Shown here piece after piece: positions 18,593 to 26,485 of a stretch of DNA of 64,000 nucleotides. The notes under the pieces are model-generated. The model searched no databases, was not told where the DNA came from, and saw only the letters and a list, made by a program, of their open reading frames with translations. The stretch's first letter is position 1. Each line of letters begins with the position of its first letter. Position numbers and translations under genes: made by a program. This DNA comes from Janthinobacterium sp. B9-8 (GTDB lineage Bacteria; Pseudomonadota; Gammaproteobacteria; Burkholderiales; Chitinibacteraceae), in contig NZ_CP014222.1 of NCBI RefSeq assembly GCF_000969645.2, forward strand, positions 3,599,740-3,663,739, written 5' to 3'.

Positions 18593-19189
18593 TTGATGAA
18601 AAGGCGTTCCAGAATGAAAGACTTCCCCATCGTTTGCATCGGCGGCTCGGCAGGCGGGCTCGATGCCTATATACGCCTATTGAAGAACCTCCCTGCTAAT
18701 ACGGGCGCGGCCTTTACCATTGTGAATCACATTACAAGGATGCCAACGCGGCTACATGAAGTTCTTCCTTACTACACCGCAATGCCGGTTGAGCTCATCA
18801 CGGAGCGCTTGTTAATTGAACCCAACCGCCTATATATCATTCCTGAAAATCGAGACTTGCATGTTTGCAATGGCGTGTTTCACCTAAAACCGATCTCAAA
18901 GCCACGGGGCTGGCCTGATGTCATCACGGTATTCCTGCGTTCACTCACCTGCTACTGGGATGGCCAGCTCATCGCAGTCATCGTCTCCGGCTATGACGGA
19001 GATGGGGCCGAGGCGCTTTGCGGGATTAAAGAAGTAGGCGGCATCACCATTGCACAGAAACTAAGTACGGCAATTCAGCCTGATATGCCGGAAAGTGCGA
19101 TCGATAGCGGCTGCATTGACTTTGTCCTAGCGCCAGAAGATATCGCTACAGAAATTGCGCGCATTGCGGGCGCATTGAAGTCCAAGTGA
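18593..19189 (+). CDS. Stand-alone CheB-type methylesterase domain protein
   Basis: 198 residues containing only the CheB catalytic domain, with no receiver domain. The catalytic triad is readable: Ser in IGGSAGG (about residue 17-18), His in IVNHI (about 45), and Asp in VSGYDGDGAEAL (about 138). The family reaction is hydrolysis of glutamyl methyl esters on chemoreceptors and deamidation of glutamines. There are no che genes nearby, so its target is unknown; similar single-domain proteins often accompany stress genes or CheR-fusion sensors. The start could be ATG 18593 or ATG 18614; the latter begins MKDFPIVCIGG as in the family and has AAAAGG upstream. Confidence 0.85.
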   Translation: MMKRRSRMKDFPIVCIGGSAGGLDAYIRLLKNLPANTGAAFTIVNHITRMPTRLHEVLPYYTAMPVELITERLLIEPNRLYIIPENRDLHVCNGVFHLKPISKPRGWPDVITVFLRSLTCYWDGQLIAVIVSGYDGDGAEALCGIKEVGGITIAQKLSTAIQPDMPESAIDSGCIDFVLAPEDIATEIARIAGALKSK

Positions 19190-19518
19190 CGCCTGTGCCA
19201 AGCGTCTCGCTGGCGGCCCCCATACTAGGAAGCACAGATGGCTTTTATCCTTAAAAACCAGGATGCAAACTTTAAATTAGAAATGGACAGCACGATGCTT
19301 GAGCCGTGGGCTCAATAGCAAGTAGGACAGAATGAGAAACCACCTGAACCGGCGAAGAACAAAAAGGAAAATACGGGGGGCATGACACAACCGGACAATT
19401 TAGCGGAAGGTCAAAATAGATCATCCGTAGGTCGGGTTAGCCGTTATATCGCGTAACCCAACCTACAAAAGCACACACCTGCTGGTTTTACTTAAGTGAA
19501 TAGTATGAAGCCCTACAA
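19190..19518. other. Intergenic region with a REP-like palindrome
   Basis: 329 bp between the convergent CheB-like and CorC-like genes. A 26-codon frame at 19238 (MAFILKNQDANFKLEMD...) is too short to support. The only clear structure is the palindrome at 19427-19466. Confidence 0.5.
19427..19466. repeat. REP-like palindrome (GTAGG...CCTAC family), copy 1
   Basis: GTAGGTCGGGTTAGC and GCGTAACCCAACCTAC form an imperfect 15-bp stem around TTATATC. The core GGGTTA/TAACCC is shared with the elements at 26343-26481 and 50265-50307. All three lie at or near gene 3' ends. Confidence 0.7.
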
Positions 19519-20823
19519 TCAGCTCACCGTTTCCCTCGGATAAATCCTCACCAGCACAATCCTTGGTCCGTTCATTTTTTTGACTACAGCGTCGAAGTGG
19601 TCGAACTGAATCCGCTGGCCTTCCGTAGGCAAATCACCCAGCTGCTGCATAATCAGGCCGCCTACCGAATCCACGTCGGTGTCTTCGATATCAATACCCA
19701 AGGCGCGCTCCAGGGTAAAGATGGTTAGGCTACCTTTGCCAATCATAGAGCCGTCATCAAGCTTGGACCATTCATTCTGTGCCTGACGAAATTCGTCACG
19801 AATTTCGCCCACCAAAGCACCCAGCAAATTATCCAGAGTGATAAAGCCTAAGGGCTGGCCATCCTGATAAGCCACCACGGCAAAATGCGGCGCACCAAGC
19901 TGGAAGCGTTTAAATAGCTCTGATGCAGATAAACGCGGTGATACGGTTTGCACCGGGCGCGCCAATTTATCCAAACGCGCCGGCATCTCACCCTTACGCA
20001 TAGCAAAGAAAATATCTTTTAGATGGACCACCGATTGCACATGACCGTTTTCATCCAGCAAGGGATAGCGGCTATAACGGTGCTGAACAATTTTATCCAG
20101 ACTGCTTTCAATATCGGCACTGGCAGATAAAGCCACCGCCTCGCTAAATGGGTGCATTAAATCGGCAACATCCAGATCGCGGAAATCCAGCGCCTGTGCC
20201 AATACACGCCAATCGTCTTCAGAATATTGATCATCGGACTGAGAAGTACGCAAGATCAGCTTGAGCTCTTCAGAGGAGTAATGGCTATCGTGGCCAGGAG
20301 CTACATCCAAGCCCACTTTACGCAGCACCCAGTTGGCGCTGTGATTAAGCGCCCAGATCGCGGGATACATCAGCCAGTAAAAGCAATACAGCGGCACGGC
20401 AGTCCACACACTGACTTTACCCGGCATGCGGATCGCCATGGATTTGGGGGCCAGCTCGCCCACCACAATATGCAAATAGGAAATAATAAAGAAGGCAACG
20501 GCAAAGGAAATCGAGTGAACTAACGCTGCATTCACAATACCGATTGCGCCCAGCACGGGCTGCAATAGCTGCACAAAAGCAGGCTCACCAATCCAGCCAA
20601 GGCCAAGAGATGAGAGGGTAATACCGAGCTGGCAAGCAGAGAGATAAGCATCTAAATCGCCATGCACTTTAACCAAAATATGCCCGCGCCAGCCCATTGT
20701 TTTAGCAATGGCTTTTACTCGAGTGGAGCGTAATTTAACTAAACCAAACTCTGCGGCCACAAAAAAGCCGTTAAGAAGCACAAGCAGAAAAGCGAGAACA
20801 ATCAATAAGATACTACTACCCAT
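19519..20823 (-). CDS. CNNM/CorC-type membrane protein (DUF21-CBS-CorC_HlyC)
   Basis: 434 residues. The N-terminal DUF21 transmembrane domain (about 1-200) has three to four hydrophobic segments and the motif NGFFVAAEFGLVKLRSTRV; a CBS pair follows (about 215-330, LMHPFSEAVAL and FITLDNLLGALVGEI), then the C-terminal CorC_HlyC domain (about 350-430, DVDSVGGLIMQQLGDLPTEGQ). This architecture is shared by YtfL, YfjD, TlyC and eukaryotic CNNM proteins, which take part in magnesium, cobalt or polyamine homeostasis in the inner membrane. 'Hemolysin' in older annotations is misleading. The ion cannot be read here. Confidence 0.92.
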   Translation of the reverse strand: MGSSILLIVLAFLLVLLNGFFVAAEFGLVKLRSTRVKAIAKTMGWRGHILVKVHGDLDAYLSACQLGITLSSLGLGWIGEPAFVQLLQPVLGAIGIVNAALVHSISFAVAFFIISYLHIVVGELAPKSMAIRMPGKVSVWTAVPLYCFYWLMYPAIWALNHSANWVLRKVGLDVAPGHDSHYSSEELKLILRTSQSDDQYSEDDWRVLAQALDFRDLDVADLMHPFSEAVALSASADIESSLDKIVQHRYSRYPLLDENGHVQSVVHLKDIFFAMRKGEMPARLDKLARPVQTVSPRLSASELFKRFQLGAPHFAVVAYQDGQPLGFITLDNLLGALVGEIRDEFRQAQNEWSKLDDGSMIGKGSLTIFTLERALGIDIEDTDVDSVGGLIMQQLGDLPTEGQRIQFDHFDAVVKKMNGPRIVLVRIYPRETVS

Positions 20824-20952
20824 ATCCGGAGTTTCAAGAAACTCCTATCCTTTTTTGTTGTTGAGTTAATCCATATTATGCAGCAACAAGACCACTTTCG
20901 CCTCATTGCCTTGGTAAATGGCAAAATTATGCGTGCCCTCAGCAGCCATCGT

Positions 20953-21938
20953 TCAGGCAAACACCTCAGCCAAATCCACGCTGGACGACTTGCCCAACTT
21001 TAGATAATTATTTGCCAGCCATTTCTGCCCTGCTTCTCGTCCCATATTTTTGAGTGTGGCAAAGAATTTTAGGTTCACGGTTAATTTAGATTCGGCATCA
21101 AATTGTGCTAACTCCGCCTCAATCAAATGAAAATGAGTGCGGGCAATATGCCGCTCCAATTTAGACCAGACAAACAATGGCCGACGTGCTTTTAGCCGGG
21201 TAAACATTTGCATTTCACGCAAAAAACCCGATTGAAAAGTGATATCTAAAATTCTGCTCTGAATTTCTCTGGCAGAATCAGGCGTGTCATTTAAATATAA
21301 TGGCTGTAACAAAATCAGCAAAATATCACAGGCATTGCAGAGATCAAACAATGGAAACACAGCTGGATTAGCCGAATAAGCACCATCCCAATAAGGCTCG
21401 TTATCAATTAATACACTGCGGTACATTGTGGGCAGGCAGGCCGAAGCCAGAATCACATCACTACTCATTTCATTATTTTGGAAAATTCTTAACTTGCCCG
21501 AATTGGCATGAGTAGTCGCAATAAATAGCTTAACCGGGCTGCTCTTTTGCAAAGCCGCAAAATCAATTTGATGAGTAAGCAAATCACGCAGCGGGTTTAA
21601 ATCAAAAGGGTTCATCTGGCTGGGGGATAAATAACGCGACCACTGCTGCATCGCTTTTGTCACAGAGCTAACCCCACCCCCGTCACTCTGCCCTAAATCC
21701 CCCGGCATACTATTGGCCAGTGCAACCAGAACTGATCCAGAGCCAGCCTTGCCCCATTAGCACCGCCATCCATCAAGCCTTGCGCCAGCACCACGGCATT
21801 CATTGCCCCCGCACTGGTGCCACTAACGCCATCAAACTGAATACGTCCGTCTTCAAGCAAAGCATCCAGCACGCCCCAAGTAAACGCGCCATGCGCGCCG
21901 CCACCTTGCAAAGCAAGATTAATCACTTTCTTAGTCAT
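20953..21938 (-). pseudogene. Patatin-like phospholipase, frameshifted
   Basis: Two frames on the minus strand complement each other. The first (start ATG 21938, preceded by AGAGGG) reads MTKKVINLALQGGGAHGAF with the oxyanion motif and the nucleophile GTSAGAMNAVV, then LDQFW, and runs into a wrong frame ending at a stop near 21693. The second contributes ALANSMPGDLGQSDGG onward, with the catalytic DGA in YWDGAYSANP. Joining them needs one base near 21718-21725 in or just after the LDQFW codons. The joined protein of about 328 residues has both members of the Ser-Asp dyad. Either a recent one-base deletion or a sequencing error explains it. Function would be hydrolysis of membrane lipids or of stored poly-beta-hydroxyalkanoate-type esters. 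Confidence 0.85.
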
Positions 21939-21990
21939 AGCCAGCCCTCTGCGGCTTAAACCTTGCTGTGCAGGTTTCAAACCGTGGTAT

Positions 21991-22158
21991 CTAGCAGCCT
22001 GTCAGACTTAAGAGTGTCCTACTGAGGAAACGCCGGATTTGGCCATATTTCGAGCTTTTTCTCGTTAAATAGCCAGCTATCCGCCTCAAAAAACCTCAAA
22101 ATCCATCTCAAACCGGACGTTTTCTCGCTACGGACGCTCAGGTCCGACAGGCTGCTAG
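21991..22158. repeat. MITE-like element with CTAGCAGCCTGTC ends
   Basis: CTAGCAGCCTGTCAGAC at the left end and GTCCGACAGGCTGCTAG at the right end are inverted repeats matching at 16 of 17 positions. The 168-bp interior has no open frame. Non-coding length and long terminal inverted repeats fit a miniature inverted-repeat element or a large REP-type element; no transposase or target-site duplication could be confirmed. Confidence 0.75.
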
Positions 22159-22205
22159 CGTGTGATGTAGCAAAGCCACTCAGCTTAAAGTACGGAGATT
22201 AAACT

Positions 22206-22224
22206 TATGCTGCAATGCAGCATA
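22206..22224. promoter_or_regulatory. 19-bp perfect palindrome upstream of creB
   Basis: TATGCTGCAATGCAGCATA is a perfect palindrome with 9-bp arms around one A, ending 72 bp before the creB start. It could be a dimeric regulator's operator or a small hairpin in the leader. It does not resemble the CreB box (TTCAC-N6-TTCAC). Confidence 0.4.
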
Positions 22225-22295
22225 GCAGGAAATATGCTGACAACAATGGCATAAAGTCACTTACAATCAAGGCCATCCAATAAGAGTTCCTCCCT

Positions 22296-22979
22296 ATGTC
22301 ATCCATCATCCTGATCGAAGACGAAGCGGCCATTACCGATACGCTGCGCTTTGCGCTGGAGCGGGAAGGTTTTGCCGTGAGCTGCTACACACTCGCCCGA
22401 GAAGGCGAGGCGGCAATTCAGGCGCAAAAACCCGATCTGCTGATTCTAGATATTGGCCTGCCCGACGATAGCGGGCTGGAAGTGCTCAAACGCCTGCGCC
22501 GCCATAGCGAGCTACCCGTGCTGCTACTCACCGCCAGAAGCGAGGAGTTCGATCGGATTTTAGGATTGGAATTAGGCGCGGACGATTATGTACTCAAGCC
22601 CTTTAGCCCGCGCGAAGTTGCTGCCCGAGTAAAAGCGATTTTAAAGCGCAGCAGCCTAAGCGCTGCCATTAGCCATTCCGCCATCAATAATGGGCTGTTT
22701 GTTCACGATACCCACGCCAAACGAGTGCAATACGCAGGCAATAATCTGACGCTTACGCCATCAGAATACCGCCTGCTGATCACCCTGCTCGCCCATCCCG
22801 GCCAAGTATTTAGCCGCTCCCAATTACTGGATGCCCTCGGTGAAGCCGCCGAAGATAGCTTTGAGCGCACCATTGATAGCCATATCAAAAGCCTGCGCGC
22901 CAAATTGCGTGTGGTGAGGCCCGATCTTGACCCCATCGCCACCCACCGTGGCTTTGGCTATGCGCTGGAGCAGGTTTAA
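22296..22979 (+). CDS. creB: Response regulator CreB (OmpR family)
   Basis: 227 residues. Receiver domain (1-115) with the acidic pair EDE at 8-10, phospho-acceptor Asp in LLILDIGLPDDSG at about 52, and VLKPF with the conserved Lys at about 101; winged-helix DNA-binding domain (about 130-225) with LTPSEYRLLITLLAHPGQVFSR and RTIDSHIKSLRAKL. The C-terminal HRGFGYAL and the pairing with a CreC-like kinase and CreD downstream identify CreB rather than another OmpR regulator. Its stop TAATG overlaps the creC start, so the two are translationally coupled. CreB controls creD and other envelope and carbon-metabolism genes in Enterobacteria, Pseudomonas and Aeromonas. Confidence 0.9.
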   Translation: MSSIILIEDEAAITDTLRFALEREGFAVSCYTLAREGEAAIQAQKPDLLILDIGLPDDSGLEVLKRLRRHSELPVLLLTARSEEFDRILGLELGADDYVLKPFSPREVAARVKAILKRSSLSAAISHSAINNGLFVHDTHAKRVQYAGNNLTLTPSEYRLLITLLAHPGQVFSRSQLLDALGEAAEDSFERTIDSHIKSLRAKLRVVRPDLDPIATHRGFGYALEQV

Positions 22980-24412
22980 TGCGCTTTTCACTGCGAATTT
23001 TCTTTGGCTACTTTTTGCTGGTCAGCCTGCTGGCAACCTATGTACTCAGCCTCGTAAGAGATGAAATCAAACCCGCAGTGCGCCAATCCAGCGAGGAAGT
23101 CTTGGTCGATACCGCCAATCTGCTAGCCGAGCTGATTCAGCCAGATTTTATAGCTGGGCGCCTCGATGCGGGCCGCTTTGCCAAAGCGATCAAGCTGTTT
23201 GCCGAAAGAAACCCTCAAGCCCAGGTTTGGGGTGTGCAGCGCGATAAAACCTTTCTGCGTGTGTATGTGACCGACGCCCAAGGCAAGGTCATTATGGATT
23301 CCACCGGCCAGGCGCTAGGTCAGGATTACAGCCAGTGGCGCGATGTTTACCTTACGCTACGCGGCCAATACGGTGCGCGCAGCTCGCTGGCCGACCCAAA
23401 AAATGAGCTATCTACCGTGATGCACGTTGCCGCCCCGATTACCAAGGGCAAAGAGATTGTGGGCGTGCTCACCGTCGCCCGCCCCAATTGGGCCATGCAA
23501 CCGTTTATTGACCGTAGTGAAAATAAACTCTGGCGGGCAGGCCTCTTGCTGCTAGCCATTGGTTTAGTGATTGGCGCAATGTTTTCATGGTGGCTAAGCC
23601 GAGGTATTAACAAACTCACCGGTTTTGCACTCGCCGTGAGCGAGGGCCAGACCGTGCCCGTGCCGGTCTTTACCGCCAATCGCGAGCTCACCACTTTGGC
23701 TACGGCACTCGGCACGATGCGTGAACGCTTGGAAGGCAAAGCCTATATAGAAAACTATGTGCACGATCTGACCCATGAGCTGAAATCGCCCTTGGCAGGC
23801 ATCCGAGGCGCGGCAGAAATTTTATTTGAAGAAGGCCTAGCGCTCAAAGAAGGTGATCACAGCCGTTTTACCGGCCATATCCGCCAGGAAACCGCCCGTA
23901 TGCAGCAAATTGTCGACCGCCTGCTGCAACTAGCCACACTGGAAGCGAGGCATGCCCTTAAAGATGCCGAGCCGGTAGATATCGCCAGGCTGCTCGACGA
24001 AGTGATCACCGCACTCAGCCCACAAGCTGGTACACGGCAAATCCTGCACGCGCCGTGGCCATCCGCCATCATCCACGGCGAAGCCTTTTTACTCACCCAA
24101 GCCATCAGAAATCTGCTGCAAAACGCACTGGACTTCACCCCTGAGCACGGCCAAATCCATATCGGGATGACGATAGCAGCGCAAAGCTTGCAAATTGCCA
24201 TCCACAACCAAGGCGAGCCCATCCCCGATTACGCCCTCACCCGCCTATTCGAGCGCTTCTACTCCCTACCCCGCCCCGCCACCGGCAAAAAAAGCACCGG
24301 TCTGGGGCTAGCTCTCACCCGCACCATGCTGGAATTGCATGGTGGAAGTGTGAGCCTGGCGAATCATGCGGAGGGAGGTGTGGTGGCGAGGGTTTGCTTG
24401 CCCTTGGGTTAA
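22979..24412 (+). CDS. creC: Sensor histidine kinase CreC
   Basis: 477 residues. TM1 at about 8-26, a periplasmic sensor region (27-180) with a Cache-like fold (DAQGKVIMDSTGQALGQDYSQW), TM2 at about 183-203, HAMP linker, HisKA with the phospho-acceptor in DLTHELKSPLAG (about 263), and an HATPase domain with NLLQNALDF (N box) and STGLGLAL (G box). The kinase responds in other species to envelope state, fermentation or penicillin-binding protein 4 inhibition; the signal is not visible here. It overlaps creB by one base and is 492 bp away from creD, an unusually wide gap. Confidence 0.9.
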   Translation: MRFSLRIFFGYFLLVSLLATYVLSLVRDEIKPAVRQSSEEVLVDTANLLAELIQPDFIAGRLDAGRFAKAIKLFAERNPQAQVWGVQRDKTFLRVYVTDAQGKVIMDSTGQALGQDYSQWRDVYLTLRGQYGARSSLADPKNELSTVMHVAAPITKGKEIVGVLTVARPNWAMQPFIDRSENKLWRAGLLLLAIGLVIGAMFSWWLSRGINKLTGFALAVSEGQTVPVPVFTANRELTTLATALGTMRERLEGKAYIENYVHDLTHELKSPLAGIRGAAEILFEEGLALKEGDHSRFTGHIRQETARMQQIVDRLLQLATLEARHALKDAEPVDIARLLDEVITALSPQAGTRQILHAPWPSAIIHGEAFLLTQAIRNLLQNALDFTPEHGQIHIGMTIAAQSLQIAIHNQGEPIPDYALTRLFERFYSLPRPATGKKSTGLGLALTRTMLELHGGSVSLANHAEGGVVARVCLPLG

Positions 24413-24904
24413 CTAAATAGCAAAAACCCAAATCTTGAGGAGGAAAGCATTTTCTTGAATTAAGCTATTTGCTCTTTGCGCTTTGAGCATTTCCAAATTC
24501 AATGATCTGGATTTATATCGTGACTCGTAGCACGGGGCTTTAAATCCCCCTGAAGCACGCCGAAGCGAGGAACAAGCGGGGCGGGGTTTCTTTGATCCTG
24601 TTTGAGCGAGCGAAGCGAGTGAGTCCCGCAGCCGCCGACTCGATTGTCCGCAGTGAGGGGCCTTCGTGCTTTGGGGGTTGCGGCTTGGCTTCGTTTCTTG
24701 GCCGTTCAAGAAAGGAAGGCCCCCGCGGCTACCGCTCCTAAATCAACGTGCCGAAGGCACTACTTAAAAACACACGGCTAGATTTGAAGCATTTCACCTC
24801 GAGAACAAAACACCCATCTCCACACAATCTCCACATTCCCCGCATTTTCCCTCCACATCAGCCCCTCAAAATGCCCCCATCACACAAGCGCACTGGGGAA
24901 TATC
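24413..24904. other. Intergenic region between creC and creD
   Basis: 492 bp. The first bases AACCCAAATCTTGA (24425-24438) match the end of the CACGGAG elements, as if a remnant. From about 24525 to 24770 lies a GC-rich stretch with short inverted motifs (GCGAGCGAAGCGAGTGAG, CGTGCCGAAGGCAC) that looks like an interspersed non-coding repeat. A leftward open frame of 98 codons here, with only low-complexity Ser/Arg/Lys-rich translation, is not supported as a gene. The creD promoter should lie in 24780-24890; only single TTCAC half sites are present. Confidence 0.5.
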
Positions 24905-26335
24905 ATGAAGTTAAAGTGGAAAATCATCACCATCGGCCTGCTGATGCTGGGGATGCTGTTTGTTTTAAATCTGGTGCGACATTTGGTTTTTGAGCGGCAA
25001 CAACGCGCTCAGGAAGTCCGCCAAGAGATTTCGCAATTTAGCGCGGGTGAGCAAACGGTGAAAGGGCCTTTCTTGGTGCTGCCATTAACAGAAACCACCA
25101 GCAAACTGATTGAGCAAACCACCCCACAAGGTAAAACCAGCAGTTGGGAAGAAAGCACCAGCAGCCGCAATATCATTATCAGCCCCGAGCAGTTCTCAGC
25201 TAAGGGACAATTAGCCGTAGAAAGCCTGAAACGCGGCATTTTTGAAGCGCCCATTTACCGCAGTGATTTAATTCTATCCGGGCGCTTTGCCTTAGCACCA
25301 CTCCTCAGCTTTGAGCAGCAGCCCAGCTCTAGCCGTGAAAAAATCAGCAGCCGCTGGGGCCAGCCTTATCTGGTGCTCAGCTTATCGGATGTACGCGGTA
25401 TCCAAAATATGGGCGGAACGCTGGCGGCCGATACGCTGAATTTTGAGCCGGGCACCTCCCAATCAGCAATCGGGACTCATACTACGGCCAACACAGCAGA
25501 AGACAGTGCTGCAGCCGTTGCAGTAGCAGCACCTGCTCCAGTTGCCAAAACAAATCTCGGCAATGGCGTGCATGCCATGATTAAGCTGCCGGACTCCGGG
25601 CAATCACTGGATTTCAAACTCCACCTTAAACTCAGTGGCACTACGCAATTGCTGATCGAGCCGGTGGGTAAAGAAAGCCATGTGGCACTCGCAGGCAACT
25701 GGCCGCACCCTAGCTTTAGCGGCAACTTTGCACCGGTAGAGCGCAGCGTAACGGCTCAAGGGTTCAGCGCACGCTGGCAAACCAGCCAGCTGGCTACAGG
25801 CGGCGCTCAAACCAGCAAATGCAGCGAATCAGAATGCTCATCCGCCTCACTAGGCCTGCGCCTTGTTGATCCTGTAGACAGATACGTCTTAAACGAGCGC
25901 ACCATTAAATATGCAGAATTATTTGTACTGGTGATTTTTGGCGCGGTGTTTTTAATGTCGCTGATGAGACGAATCGAGATCCACCCCGTGCAATACGCCT
26001 TAGTCGGCGCAGCCTTAGCCCTGTTTTTCCTGCTAACGCTATCGCTATCCGAGCATTTGGGCTTTGCCAAAGCCTATTGGACTGCCGCAGCGGCATCGGT
26101 GTTATTGCTCGGCTATTACGTGAGTTTTGTCTTAGCCGCATGGCAACGCGGGGTGGGGTTTGCTGTGGTATTAGCTGCACTATACGGCTTGCTATATGGC
26201 ATCTTGCAATCAGAAGACATGGCGCTACTGATGGGCAGTATCACGCTATTTGGCTTACTCAGCTGCGTAATGATCCTTACCCGTAAAATGGATTGGCAAG
26301 CATTACGGCCAGCGAGTGCAGAGACTGTGGTTTAA
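24905..26335 (+). CDS. creD: Inner-membrane protein CreD
   Basis: 476 residues. One N-terminal membrane helix (about 5-25), a large periplasmic domain (about 30-325), and five or six closely packed C-terminal membrane helices (about 330-460). The motifs GPFLVLPLTE (about 54-63) and VDRYVLNERTIKYAELFVLV (about 326-345) are CreD hallmarks. The insert near residues 195-215 (Ala-rich, AAAVAVAAPAPVA) is a flexible linker. CreD is a CreBC-regulated envelope protein (colicin E2 tolerance in E. coli, beta-lactam resistance in Pseudomonas and Stenotrophomonas), with no known enzymatic activity. It is followed by a nested palindromic element. Confidence 0.92.
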   Translation: MKLKWKIITIGLLMLGMLFVLNLVRHLVFERQQRAQEVRQEISQFSAGEQTVKGPFLVLPLTETTSKLIEQTTPQGKTSSWEESTSSRNIIISPEQFSAKGQLAVESLKRGIFEAPIYRSDLILSGRFALAPLLSFEQQPSSSREKISSRWGQPYLVLSLSDVRGIQNMGGTLAADTLNFEPGTSQSAIGTHTTANTAEDSAAAVAVAAPAPVAKTNLGNGVHAMIKLPDSGQSLDFKLHLKLSGTTQLLIEPVGKESHVALAGNWPHPSFSGNFAPVERSVTAQGFSARWQTSQLATGGAQTSKCSESECSSASLGLRLVDPVDRYVLNERTIKYAELFVLVIFGAVFLMSLMRRIEIHPVQYALVGAALALFFLLTLSLSEHLGFAKAYWTAAAASVLLLGYYVSFVLAAWQRGVGFAVVLAALYGLLYGILQSEDMALLMGSITLFGLLSCVMILTRKMDWQALRPASAETVV

Positions 26336-26342
26336 AGATATG

Positions 26343-26481
26343 TAGGGTGGGTTAGGCCACTCCTGATGGTGATTAGGGAGCTAATTTATCTTGGCCGTAA
26401 CCCACCGTGACACTGTGGTGGGTTACGGCCAAGCTACGGTTGCGCCCATATTGAATGCATTTTCTGGCCTAACCCACCCTA
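26343..26481. repeat. Nested REP-like palindrome between convergent genes
   Basis: Outer arms TAGGGTGGGTTAGGCCA (26343-26359) and TGGCCTAACCCACCCTA (26465-26481) are a perfect 17-bp inverted repeat. Inside, TTGGCCGTAACCCACC (26391-26406) and GGTGGGTTACGGCCAA (26417-26432) are a second perfect 16-bp inverted repeat. The element fills the gap between creD and the convergent RND adaptor gene and probably also stops transcription both ways. It shares GGGTTA/TAACCC cores with 19427-19466. Confidence 0.9.
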
Positions 26482-26485
26482 AAAA

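Larger units (their letters stand above)
21939..22295. other. Intergenic region with MITE-like element upstream of creB
   Basis: The region between the divergent patatin and creB genes is mostly taken by a 168-bp inverted-repeat element (21991-22158), followed by a 19-bp palindrome (22206-22224) and the creB leader. Confidence 0.7.

Noticed and set aside
19238..19318. 26-codon open frame after the CheB-like gene
   Set aside because: Too short and without similarity or strong RBS to support a gene.
24413..24709. Leftward 98-codon open frame between creC and creD
   Set aside because: Ser/Arg/Lys-rich composition from a GC-rich repeat-like stretch, no RBS; similar hypothetical proteins come from repeats in many genomes.
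24780..24904. CreB box (TTCAC-N6-TTCAC) before creD
   Set aside because: Only a single TTCAC half site was found; the direct repeat is not present.
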